Origin: Bacteroidaceae bacterium
GTDB taxonomy: Bacteria > Bacteroidota > Bacteroidia > Bacteroidales > Bacteroidaceae
DNA: 59,738 nt
Reading direction: 5' to 3'
Assembly (NCBI GenBank): GCA_017522785.1
Contig: JAFWYF010000025.1
Location: 1-59,738, forward strand
Positions 17,994 to 25,812 of this stretch are shown piece by piece. Position numbers and translations under genes: made by a program. Under the pieces are notes generated by a model, which saw only the letters and a list, made by a program, of their open reading frames with translations, was not told the origin of the DNA and did no database searches. Numbering within the stretch: position 1 is the stretch's first letter; every line of letters begins with the position of its first letter.

Positions 17994-18619
17994 TGAACAA
18001 ACAGCGTTACTATGTAGTTTGGAACGGAGCCACACCCGGGATATACCATACTTGGGCCGAGTGTCAGGCACAAATAAAAGGGGTGAAACAGGCTCTATAC
18101 AAATCGTTTGATACTTTGGCCGAAGCCGAAAGAGCATATAGTTCATCTCCACAAATGTATATAGGAAAAGGCTCAAAAGAGGATTTGGCAACGAGAGGTA
18201 GGGCATTGCCCTCAAATATAATTCGTGAGGCTTTAGCCGTCGATGCTGCATGCAGTGGAAATCCCGGACAAATGGAATACCGTGGAGTATATATTGCCAA
18301 CAACACGCAAATATTCCATTTTGGTCCTATGTTTGGGACAAACAACATAGGCGAATTTTTAGCTATAGTTCATGCTCTTGCTCTTTTACAACAGAAACAG
18401 AGCGATTTACCAATCTATTCAGATAGCCATAATGCTCTTTTATGGGTAAAACAAAAAAAATGCAAGACCAAATTGCCACGTACAGCACAAACCGAAGAGT
18501 TGTTCAACCTTATCGAAAGAGCCGAAAATTGGCTCAAAAACCACACCTACAGAAATCCGCTTATTAAATGGGAAACATCGCAATGGGGTGAAATTCCTGC
18601 CGATTTCGGACGTAAATAA
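17993..18619 (+). CDS. rnhA: Ribonuclease HI with N-terminal hybrid-binding (viroplasmin) domain
   Basis: The 208-residue enzyme cuts the RNA strand of RNA-DNA hybrids. Residues 1-48 form the RNA-DNA hybrid-binding domain (YYVVWNGATPGIYHTWAECQ), as in eukaryotic RNase H1 and caulimovirus viroplasmin. The RNase H fold follows with the four acidic residues visible: Asp in AVDAACSGNPG, Glu in NNIGEFLAIVHAL, Asp in IYSDSHNALLWV and Asp in IPADFGRK. Its start overlaps the argS stop by one base. A bidirectional terminator follows directly. No function links it to argS; the pairing seems to be operon economy. Confidence 0.93.
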   Translation: MNKQRYYVVWNGATPGIYHTWAECQAQIKGVKQALYKSFDTLAEAERAYSSSPQMYIGKGSKEDLATRGRALPSNIIREALAVDAACSGNPGQMEYRGVYIANNTQIFHFGPMFGTNNIGEFLAIVHALALLQQKQSDLPIYSDSHNALLWVKQKKCKTKLPRTAQTEELFNLIERAENWLKNHTYRNPLIKWETSQWGEIPADFGRK

Positions 18620-18626
18620 TTAATAT

Positions 18627-18680
18627 ATACATAAAAACAAACTCCAAATAGCGTGCTATTTGGAGTTTGTTTTTATGTAT
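18627..18680. terminator. Bidirectional terminator between rnhA and the glycosyltransferase operon
   Basis: A 26-bp perfect inverted repeat (arms 18627-18652 and 18655-18680) has the core ACTCCAAATAGC and a flanking A5/T5 block on each side, so both strands have a stem followed by U residues. It separates convergent genes. Confidence 0.87.
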
Positions 18681-18692
18681 TAAAGAGGAATA

Positions 18693-19451
18693 TCAATCTT
18701 TTTTCCCCAATTCGTTTTCTAACAAACGACACAGTGTAACAAACTTATAGATGGCACTGCGACATGCTTGAATAAAGCCTATTTTACCATATCTGAACCC
18801 ACCTTTCAATATATAACTTTTAAAGAAGTGGAAAGATGGTTGAATGAGCAGTTTGCCAAAAGTTACATGTGCTCCTTCCCTTCTTTTTACTTCGTTCTCG
18901 GTATACTTCATGAGACGTTCCAACCATGCCTGTACTGTTACTGAAATATGTGTAAAGGCTAAATCTTTACGATTTGCAGGAATTTTATCCACCGGACCAT
19001 TAACCTCGGGAACAACATGAATTATAGGAGGCCAATAAACAGTATCGCGTTTCAAAAAGCGCAATTGATAATCGGGATATGTTGATGTTAAGAACATGTT
19101 CATTGTGTAATTCTTGCGAGGTATGAACAAACCACATGGGCAGTTTGGATCTTTTATGCGCTCATAGAGATACTCTTTAAGTGCATTGGGCACAAGTTCG
19201 TCTGCATCTACCACCAACACCCATTCACTCTTAGCCGATTGCACAGCAAAGTTTCGAGCCGGCTCCACTATGTTGTAGTTCTTCTTCTCAAAGGTAACAA
19301 TCTTACAACCATATTCACGTGCAATGTCGAGAGTATTATCGGTACTCTCCATATCACAAATAACTATTTCATCGAAACCTTTTACTGTTTCCAGCACCTT
19401 TGCAAGATGCAACGACGCATTATACGTATTTATAACAACAGATATTGCCAT
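18693..19451 (-). CDS. Glycosyltransferase family 2
   Basis: This 252-residue GT-A fold enzyme resembles the WaaE/KdtX-type family 2 transferases. It begins ISVVINTYNASLHLAKVLETV, has the CDMESTDNT motif near residue 32-40 and the metal-binding DXD in VLVVDADELV near residue 78. A membrane-associating C-terminal region is weakly hydrophobic. The donor and acceptor sugars cannot be read from sequence. It lies 11 bases after a GT4 gene, so the two probably modify the same glycan, most likely LPS core or a surface polysaccharide. Confidence 0.88.
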   Translation of the reverse strand: MAISVVINTYNASLHLAKVLETVKGFDEIVICDMESTDNTLDIAREYGCKIVTFEKKNYNIVEPARNFAVQSAKSEWVLVVDADELVPNALKEYLYERIKDPNCPCGLFIPRKNYTMNMFLTSTYPDYQLRFLKRDTVYWPPIIHVVPEVNGPVDKIPANRKDLAFTHISVTVQAWLERLMKYTENEVKRREGAHVTFGKLLIQPSFHFFKSYILKGGFRYGKIGFIQACRSAIYKFVTLCRLLENELGKKD

Positions 19452-19462
19452 ATTTTTACACT

Positions 19463-20596
19463 TTATTCATTTATCACCTTTTTATAACACTCCATTGTCT
19501 TGTGAGCATGTGCTTCGGGAGTAAAACGAGAAGCCCATTCCAGCCCTTGCTCTACCATTTTTGCTCGAATATCGGGTTGCATGGCCTGAACTATTGATTC
19601 TGCTATTGCATCCACGTCATAGGGCGAAACATATATAGATGATGGCCCTCCGGCCTCTTCTAAACATGAACCTGTTGCAGCTACCACCGGCAAAGAGGAG
19701 TAAAGCGCCTCTAACAAAGGGATACCAAAGCCTTCATATACCGACATATAAGCAAACACGTCGGCACATCGGTATATTACCGGCAAATCGGTATATGTAA
19801 CTCCATGCAAGAAGTGCACTCTGTCTTGCAGATTGTTTTCCGATATATATTTTTTTACCTTATCGGTATATTTTGTATGTCTGCCAACTGCAACTAAGTG
19901 TATTTCTTGGGGCAGTTTGGTCAATGCTTTAACAACGGAAAGCAAGTTTTTACGCTCTTCTATGGTGCCTACAGAAAGGACAAAATGCTCGGGCAATGAA
20001 TAGCGCAACCTTACCTTTTCACACTGTTCTTTTGCAATTACGGCTGAGAACGCATTATCGCAACCTTGGTATATTACGCTTATTTTTTCGGGAGAGATAG
20101 AATAGTATTCTATTATATCGCGCTTGGTACATTCGCTGACGGCAATTATATGATTGGCATTGCGACAAGCGCGACGAAACTTAAAGTTATAAATCCAACG
20201 ATCTATGATAGGATAAAATTGGGGATATTTAAGAAATATAAGGTCGTGTATTGTTACAATGCTCTTGACTTTTCCTTTTATATTTAACGGCAACTCATTA
20301 CTTAGGCCATGAAACAGTTCTACACCGTCGTTATGTAAATCGGATGTTACACCCCACACACGCCACAAGGAACTGAATTTACTCCAAAAACCTTTCTTAG
20401 GGAAACGTCTGCATACACTGCCCGACGATTTTTCTTCGATTATACTAAGTGATTTGTTTTCGCGTCTTTTTGGAGCATACAAAATATACTCATTAGTGGC
20501 ATAGTAAGTTACAAGAGAGTCTATCACATACCTGCTGTAATTACCTAAACCGGTAAAGTTCTGCACCGCACGCTTTCCATCGTATCCTAATTTCAT
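19463..20596 (-). CDS. Glycosyltransferase family 4
   Basis: This GT-B enzyme of 377 residues (from the chosen start) has the N-terminal GKRAVQNFTGLGNYSRYVID motif and the C-terminal family 4 hallmarks: SVGTIEERKNL, FAYMSVYEGFGIPLLEAL with the E-x7-E pattern, and VVAATGSCLEEAG. The frame can be extended to an ATG at 20635, but a complete promoter has its -10 element at 20622-20629, so the transcript should begin after that codon. I therefore use the ATG at 20596 (MKLGYDGKRAV). It is the first gene of a GT4-GT2 operon. Confidence 0.88.
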   Translation of the reverse strand: MKLGYDGKRAVQNFTGLGNYSRYVIDSLVTYYATNEYILYAPKRRENKSLSIIEEKSSGSVCRRFPKKGFWSKFSSLWRVWGVTSDLHNDGVELFHGLSNELPLNIKGKVKSIVTIHDLIFLKYPQFYPIIDRWIYNFKFRRACRNANHIIAVSECTKRDIIEYYSISPEKISVIYQGCDNAFSAVIAKEQCEKVRLRYSLPEHFVLSVGTIEERKNLLSVVKALTKLPQEIHLVAVGRHTKYTDKVKKYISENNLQDRVHFLHGVTYTDLPVIYRCADVFAYMSVYEGFGIPLLEALYSSLPVVAATGSCLEEAGGPSSIYVSPYDVDAIAESIVQAMQPDIRAKMVEQGLEWASRFTPEAHAHKTMECYKKVINE

Positions 20597-20621
20597 ATTG
20601 TAATATCTTAGGTTGCTCTTG

Positions 20622-20653
20622 CAAATATAATTCATCCTAAAGAGATGCGCAAA
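20622..20653 (-). promoter_or_regulatory. Promoter of the GT4-GT2 operon
   Basis: The reverse strand has TTTTTTG, 20 bases and TATATTTG, a complete consensus promoter. The predicted leader is only about 20 bases. The position decides the start codon of the GT4 gene. Confidence 0.75.
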
Positions 20654-20741
20654 AAATAGTGAACATAAAGATATCTATATTCATTCTTATTACTTATGAT
20701 TAAGCAGTTTACAATTTTCTATTTCTCGTGAATATTGACTG

Positions 20742-20787
20742 CGCTCGCTGGGAAATAACGAAGTAAACTTCGTTTATCTCGCTCGCT
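20742..20787. repeat. Small repeat-like island: direct repeats flanking an inverted repeat
   Basis: Two copies of CGCTCGCT (20742-20749 and 20780-20787) flank an inverted repeat AACGAAGT-AA-ACTTCGTT (20757-20774). The island is much richer in GC than the surrounding AT-rich spacer. It resembles a decayed small dispersed repeat, but no second copy is visible in this window. Confidence 0.4.
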
Positions 20788-20803
20788 TGTTAAAATATTT
20801 GTT

Positions 20804-20811
20804 TACTTTTG
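20804..20811 (+). promoter_or_regulatory. -10 element of the radical SAM gene
   Basis: TACTTTTG followed by CA matches the consensus and lies 52 bases before the ATG at 20864. A properly spaced TTG is not present; the nearest is only 14 bases upstream. Confidence 0.45.
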
Positions 20812-20863
20812 CAAAATATAAGAGTATATCATATTAAAGAATCAAATAGTTTTTGAGAACAGC

Positions 20864-21640
20864 ATGTCTACAATAATATTTCCTTCTCCTATATTTGGCC
20901 CTATACATAGCAGACGTTTAGGTATATCACTAGGTATAAATCTTTTGCCCGGTGATGGCAAGATTTGTTCATTCGATTGCATTTATTGCGAATGTGGTTT
21001 TAATGCAACACACCGAAGCCATACACCATTGCCTACACGAGAAGAGGTTACCGAAGCATTGGAAAAACAGTTACAAACAATGCAAACGGAGGGAACATCT
21101 CCCGACGTATTAACATTCGCAGGGAATGGGGAACCTACTTTGCACCCGCACTTCTCGGAAATCATCGACGACACCATTACTTTGCGTAACAAATATTTTC
21201 CAAAAGCAAAGGTGAGTGTTTTGAGTAATTCGACTATGATTACAAAGCAAAAGGTATTCGATGCTTTAAAGAAGGTTGATAACAATATTCTTAAATTGGA
21301 TACTGTGGATATAGATTATATAAATAGTGTAGACCGGCCCAATGCTACATTTAATCTCGATAGAATCGTTGAAAAAATGAAAGAGTTCAATGGAGATATT
21401 GTGATACAAACAATGTTTATGAAAGGAATTGTAAACGGGAAGGACCTCGACAATACCGGAGATAAATATGTTCTACCCTGGCTAGACAGTGTTATATCTA
21501 TAGCTCCACGAGAAGTGATGATATACACCATTGACCGTGAGACACCACAAAGTGGCTTACTGAAAGCTACTCATGAGGAATTAGATAGAATTGTTGCACT
21601 GATAGAAAAGGCCGGGATTAAAGCATCGGCATCATATTAA
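20864..21640 (+). CDS. Radical SAM protein (COG0731-like)
   Basis: The 258-residue protein carries a radical SAM cluster motif, CSFDCIYC (C-x3-C-x2-C), near residues 35-42, and a GNGEPTLHP motif near 85 that matches the SAM-binding GGE-type segment. The N-terminal FGPIHSRRLGISLGIN is typical of the COG0731 group, which is related to the wybutosine enzyme TYW1, although the bacterial members have no proven role that I can name. It has its own -10 element. Its last 23 bases overlap the 3' end of the convergent ZnuC-like gene. Confidence 0.85.
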   Translation: MSTIIFPSPIFGPIHSRRLGISLGINLLPGDGKICSFDCIYCECGFNATHRSHTPLPTREEVTEALEKQLQTMQTEGTSPDVLTFAGNGEPTLHPHFSEIIDDTITLRNKYFPKAKVSVLSNSTMITKQKVFDALKKVDNNILKLDTVDIDYINSVDRPNATFNLDRIVEKMKEFNGDIVIQTMFMKGIVNGKDLDNTGDKYVLPWLDSVISIAPREVMIYTIDRETPQSGLLKATHEELDRIVALIEKAGIKASASY

Positions 21641-22277
21641 TCTGTTCCGAGCCATTCACATAAGCAATGTGTTTGGCCAGTTTCTTAATATTATGCTCAT
21701 CGTGAGTTACCAATATTATGGTACATGAGCCATTCAGTTCCTCAAGATACTTATATAAACGATTCTCTGATGTATTGTCGAGATAGGTGTTTGGTTCATC
21801 AAGAATTAGCACATCGGGTTGCATTACTGTTGCTCTGGCAAGCATCGTTCGTTGTAGTTCTCCACCACTAAGTTCTGCAATTGGTTTATCGGCCAAGGAC
21901 ATAATATCCATTCGATTTAATACCTTATTGATTCTTTCATGCTCCGATGAAGTTAAAGACGGTCGAAAGATTGTGTTCCTATCGAGTAATCCTAAAGCAA
22001 CTGTTTCGCGCACCGATATTGGAAATTGTCTGTCTATAGAAGATATTTGAGGTAAATAACCTATTGCAAGGTGCTTTACTCGTTTCCCTTCTTTTGAGAA
22101 AAGTATTTTGCCTCGCTGTGGTTTCAACAACCCCAATATCAATTTAATGAGGGTGGTTTTTCCACAACCGTTGCAACCTGTAATAGCTACAAAATCACTG
22201 TCTTCGATTGTTATATTCACATCTCGAAGCAATGGCGTATTATCATAGGAGAATTCAATATCTTTTAACTCAATCAT
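21618..22277 (-). CDS. Metal ABC transporter ATP-binding protein (ZnuC-like)
   Basis: The 219-residue ABC ATPase has Walker A GCNGCGKTTL (near residue 36), the Q-loop GYLPQISSID, the signature LSGGELQRTMLARA, Walker B VLILDEPNTYLD and the H-loop LVTHDEH. The Asn in place of Ser/Thr after EP and the family context fit the zinc/manganese group. It overlaps the upstream binding-protein gene by 4 bases (ATGA). No membrane permease gene of the ABC-3 family is present in the operon or anywhere in the window, so it must work with a permease encoded elsewhere. It is the last gene of the operon. Confidence 0.85.
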   Translation of the reverse strand: MIELKDIEFSYDNTPLLRDVNITIEDSDFVAITGCNGCGKTTLIKLILGLLKPQRGKILFSKEGKRVKHLAIGYLPQISSIDRQFPISVRETVALGLLDRNTIFRPSLTSSEHERINKVLNRMDIMSLADKPIAELSGGELQRTMLARATVMQPDVLILDEPNTYLDNTSENRLYKYLEELNGSCTIILVTHDEHNIKKLAKHIAYVNGSEQINMMPML

Positions 22278-23101
22278 CTAACTTTGTTTATACAATCGGC
22301 TATATGAAACATCTGTTGCTCCCAATTATAGCTTAATGGGTCTACCTCAACAACGGTTGCTCCTATTTCATTTGCAATAACTTCGGCTCTTTTTCTATCA
22401 AATTCCTCTTGAACAAGTACAACATCAACTTTTTTTACTCTTGCAGAATCAATAACAGCCCTTATATGTGCCACTGATGGCTCTTTTCCTTCGTGTTCAA
22501 TAGCAATTTGTTGTAAAGAGTATAGATTAGAAAAATATGTCAGCGATGGATGAAATATTACAAATGCTTTCCCTTTGCTATTGTATAAACGATTGGAGAG
22601 CCGAGAATCGATATTACTTAATTTATGTTTAAAATATTGTAAACGGGATATATAATGGGTGCTATTTACACTATCTGCTCTGCAAAGAGTGGAACAGATA
22701 TTTTCTGCTATTACAGCCATATTGTCGGGAGAGGTCCACACATGTGGGTCTCCACCACAACGTTCAATTCCATTGGAAGTATCGGCAATTATTAACGATG
22801 GATACATAGATTCTATCTTTTCTCTCCACACATTCTCGAAACCTAGTCCACCCACAAGCATATATATACGGCTGTTGGCAAGTGCAACCATCTGTTGTGG
22901 AGATGGTTCTGTTGTTTCAGGGTTGGTTCCTTTGGGGAAAAGAGTTCTCACCTGCCACTCATCGCCGGCGATAGCCTCTGTTACATAGCGATAGGGCTCA
23001 ATTGTAACAGTTATAACATTATTTGGGATTCTGTTTTCGGTGCATGATAAAAACAGAAAAAAGGATAATATATGAATTATTTGTTTCATAATTGTAATCA
23101 T
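22274..23101 (-). CDS. Metal ABC transporter substrate-binding lipoprotein (ZnuA-like)
   Basis: This 275-residue protein has a lipoprotein signal peptide (HILSFFLFLSC, Cys near residue 20) and the cluster A-I metal-binding fold. The usual first ligand segment PHxYEP reads PETTEP here, so the first His is replaced by Glu. The later ligands are recognisable in DPHVW and FHPSLTYF, with an Asp near VVEVDPLSYN. There is no His-rich loop. Zinc or manganese is the likely cargo, but the changed ligand leaves this open. The start at 23101 overlaps the previous stop (ATGA); an internal ATG at 23089 is the alternative. Confidence 0.85.
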   Translation of the reverse strand: MITIMKQIIHILSFFLFLSCTENRIPNNVITVTIEPYRYVTEAIAGDEWQVRTLFPKGTNPETTEPSPQQMVALANSRIYMLVGGLGFENVWREKIESMYPSLIIADTSNGIERCGGDPHVWTSPDNMAVIAENICSTLCRADSVNSTHYISRLQYFKHKLSNIDSRLSNRLYNSKGKAFVIFHPSLTYFSNLYSLQQIAIEHEGKEPSVAHIRAVIDSARVKKVDVVLVQEEFDRKRAEVIANEIGATVVEVDPLSYNWEQQMFHIADCINKVR

Positions 23102-23562
23102 GCTACTGCTGTAGCAACTCCTTCAAACGAAAGTATTATTATTAAATAACGCAATATTTTGCCTAGAATCATAACCAAAAACACTTTCCACCAACATACA
23201 CGCATGTTTCCAAGCATTATCACTATTGCTTCACCTATAACAGCCATAAAAGAGAAGAAAGCAGCCCAATATCCATATTTTTCTATATAAGCATTGGCAC
23301 GCTCAGCCTTTTCGCCTTTAACTCTGAAGAAACGGGTAAACCAACCTTTTTTAATAAAACCACCCAAGAAGTAGCATGTCATTCCGCCTAAGGTATTACC
23401 TACGGTAGAAGATATTAGAAGATGTAATGGATTCAGTCCTACACCTAAAAAGAATACAAGCAACACATCGCTGGAGAACGGTAATATTGAGCCTGAGAGA
23501 AACGATATAAAACACATTCCCCAATAACCATATTCGCGACAAAAATCCATTATTAGTTCCAT
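23098..23562 (-). CDS. YqaA/DedA family small membrane protein (VTT domain)
   Basis: The 154-residue membrane protein belongs to the YqaA group of the DedA/SNARE-associated superfamily. It opens with EYGYWGMCFISFLSGSILPFSSDVLLV, in which the F/E-x-P-x-P-type reentrant loop is recognisable. It continues with NTLGGMTCYFLGG and ends in helices around GEAIVIMLGNMRV. DedA-type proteins are linked to lipid scrambling or membrane-potential maintenance. It overlaps its neighbours by 10 and 4 bases, in the middle of the purD-to-znuC operon. Confidence 0.85.
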   Translation of the reverse strand: MELIMDFCREYGYWGMCFISFLSGSILPFSSDVLLVFFLGVGLNPLHLLISSTVGNTLGGMTCYFLGGFIKKGWFTRFFRVKGEKAERANAYIEKYGYWAAFFSFMAVIGEAIVIMLGNMRVCWWKVFLVMILGKILRYLIIILSFEGVATAVA

Positions 23563-24533
23563 AGACCTAAAAATGCCACAATGAGTAGCAATATATTTAA
23601 AATAACAAAATAGATATTTGAAAGTTTTGTAACCTTAACAGTTGCAACGTATGCCAGCATTAATGCCACACCCGGTAATCGCCACACGAAAAACATGTTA
23701 AAATTATTGACAGAGAAAAAAGAGAGTATCCACAAATATGCGTTTGTAATAATAAAAAGGGATAGCATACGTCTCATAATTGGTTTCGCAGGATTAGATG
23801 TTGCTATCAATAGCCAAACCGAGTGTATTAAGAGCATTACCTCAATGGACATGAATAGCAACTGTGCCACAGTTAATGAGAGAGCCGTTTTCATCACAAA
23901 CAAACCTGTAACACGCGATAGCAAAGGAGTTGTAAAAGCCTTCAGTTGAGGAGATATATATGCTGTTCCAAACAAAAGCCATAGTGGCGTAGCAATGCCC
24001 AACAAGGCAGCAAGCAAATTCCTAAACTTTAATATTTTAGAGATATAAAGATAGAGAAAGAATATGGGTAGCAGATATATTAACTGCGGGAAGAAGATAG
24101 CAGATAATGCGAAAAATAGGAAAATAGCGTATATACGCCTTTGAACGCCATCATAATCTATACATGATGATAATATTGTAATAGATAGAATAAAAAGCAA
24201 CAGAGATATAGCCAACCAAAGGTTCCCATGTAGGAAAAAGTTCATTGACAATAAATATAAGAACAGGAAGGCAAGCCAAGAAGTTCTACTCTCAAGTATA
24301 ACCAATGAGTTAAGAATATATGCTATAAGCAGGTATATTGGCAAAGCCAACAGACTTCCTAACCAATTTTGCGACACAGAAAAACCATAAATGATAGATT
24401 CTCGCAGACTACCACCATCGTTAGCACCGGTAAAAAGCCCCAAAAGCCACAGCAATAACGATGCTACCAACAGACTTATTGCAGTATATCTGCCGGTAAC
24501 AAACGTTCGCTGAAACAGTTGATTATAAGTCAA
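23553..24533 (-). CDS. Polytopic membrane protein of unknown function
   Basis: This 326-residue protein is almost entirely hydrophobic, with roughly eight to nine membrane helices (for example [19 protein letters not shown] at 15-33 and [21 protein letters not shown] near 135). I recognise no catalytic motif. Similar proteins appear next to purD in Bacteroidetes genomes and carry DUF names (possibly DUF6427, not verifiable here). It overlaps purD upstream by 11 bases and the YqaA gene downstream by 10 bases, so it is produced in one coupled operon. Confidence 0.8.
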   Translation of the reverse strand: MTYNQLFQRTFVTGRYTAISLLVASLLLWLLGLFTGANDGGSLRESIIYGFSVSQNWLGSLLALPIYLLIAYILNSLVILESRTSWLAFLFLYLLSMNFFLHGNLWLAISLLLFILSITILSSCIDYDGVQRRIYAIFLFFALSAIFFPQLIYLLPIFFLYLYISKILKFRNLLAALLGIATPLWLLFGTAYISPQLKAFTTPLLSRVTGLFVMKTALSLTVAQLLFMSIEVMLLIHSVWLLIATSNPAKPIMRRMLSLFIITNAYLWILSFFSVNNFNMFFVWRLPGVALMLAYVATVKVTKLSNIYFVILNILLLIVAFLGLWN

Positions 24534-25791
24534 AACCTATATCTCCTCTAAAATATTTCTTTTCAAAATCTATCTTTTCTGCAACAGAGAATGAACGCGC
24601 CAGAGCTTCGGCACGATTATTGCCATATGAACATACAGCAAGCACACGTCCTCCGGCTGTAACCACTTTACCCGATTTCAGCGCTGTTCCTGCATGAAAT
24701 AGGATGCTTTCATCGGCATGCTCCAATCCCGAAATCTCAAAACCTTTTTCGTAAGCCTCAGGGTAGCCTCCCGACACCAACATAACACAAACAGCAGTAC
24801 GCTCATCAAATTCAACTTTTGTACCTGCAAGTGTTCCAGCATCTACCTTTTCGAACAATTCTACAATGTCAGACTTAAGGCGTAACATCACCGATTCTGT
24901 CTCGGGGTCGCCCATACGAGCATTGTACTCTATTACCATAGGCTCACCGGCTACATTTATGAGGCCAAAGAATATAAATCCTTTATATAACAAGCCATCG
25001 GATGACAAACCTTCAACAGTAGGACGTATAATTCTATTCTCAACTTTTTTCATCCACTGAGCATCGGCAAAAGGAACCGGAGAGATTGAGCCCATACCAC
25101 CGGTGTTCAGACCGGTATTGCCCTCGCCAATACGTTTATAATCCTTAGCCTCGGGAAGAATAACATAATCCTTTCCGTCTGTAAGCACAAACACCGAACA
25201 CTCAATGCCATCGAGGAACTCCTCAATAACAACTGTTGCCGATGAGTTGCCAAACATACCCGAGAACATCTCTTTTAACTGCTCTTTAGCCTCTTCGAGC
25301 GTAGGAACTATAAGCACTCCTTTACCTGCACATAGGCCATCGGCTTTGAGTACATATGGAGCCTGCAATCCTTCGAGAAACTTATAAGCTTCCTCAATTT
25401 GTGTTGCATCGAAGGCCCTGTAAGCCGCTGTAGGAATATTATGGCGCTGCATAAAATCCTTTGCAAAACTCTTGCTACCTTCGAGTTGGGCCGCGTCGCG
25501 CGAAGGAGCAATAACAGCAATATTCTTCAATAGCTCATTACCTTTAAAATAGTCGTATATGCCCTTTACCAATGGGTCTTCGGGACCTACTACTACCATA
25601 GATATTCCGTTGTCGAGTACAAATTTTGCTATTGCATCAAAGTCGCAGACAGATAAAGGAACGTTTTCTCCCACCTGCGATGTTCCTGCATTTCCCGGAG
25701 CAATATATAATTTTTTCACTTTTGCGCTCTGCGCAATCTTCCATGCTAGTGCATGCTCACGACCTCCGCTACCTAAAAGTAATATTTTCAT
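24523..25791 (-). CDS. purD: Phosphoribosylamine--glycine ligase (GARS)
   Basis: The 422-residue ATP-grasp enzyme joins phosphoribosylamine and glycine in step two of purine synthesis. It begins [19 protein letters not shown], followed by the [12 protein letters not shown] motif near residue 78. The ATP-grasp core includes [13 protein letters not shown], and the metal-binding end reads [18 protein letters not shown] near residue 290. The length is standard. It lies 21 bases after the methyltransferase gene and overlaps the next gene by 11 bases. Confidence 0.96.
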   Translation of the reverse strand: MKILLLGSGGREHALAWKIAQSAKVKKLYIAPGNAGTSQVGENVPLSVCDFDAIAKFVLDNGISMVVVGPEDPLVKGIYDYFKGNELLKNIAVIAPSRDAAQLEGSKSFAKDFMQRHNIPTAAYRAFDATQIEEAYKFLEGLQAPYVLKADGLCAGKGVLIVPTLEEAKEQLKEMFSGMFGNSSATVVIEEFLDGIECSVFVLTDGKDYVILPEAKDYKRIGEGNTGLNTGGMGSISPVPFADAQWMKKVENRIIRPTVEGLSSDGLLYKGFIFFGLINVAGEPMVIEYNARMGDPETESVMLRLKSDIVELFEKVDAGTLAGTKVEFDERTAVCVMLVSGGYPEAYEKGFEISGLEHADESILFHAGTALKSGKVVTAGGRVLAVCSYGNNRAEALARSFSVAEKIDFEKKYFRGDIGFDL

Positions 25792-25812
25792 GTTATGTGC
25801 TATTTAATTTTA

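Noticed and set aside
20636-20863. Riboswitch upstream of the radical SAM gene
   Set aside because: The only structure is the small repeat island, which lies upstream of the -10 element and would not be transcribed from it.
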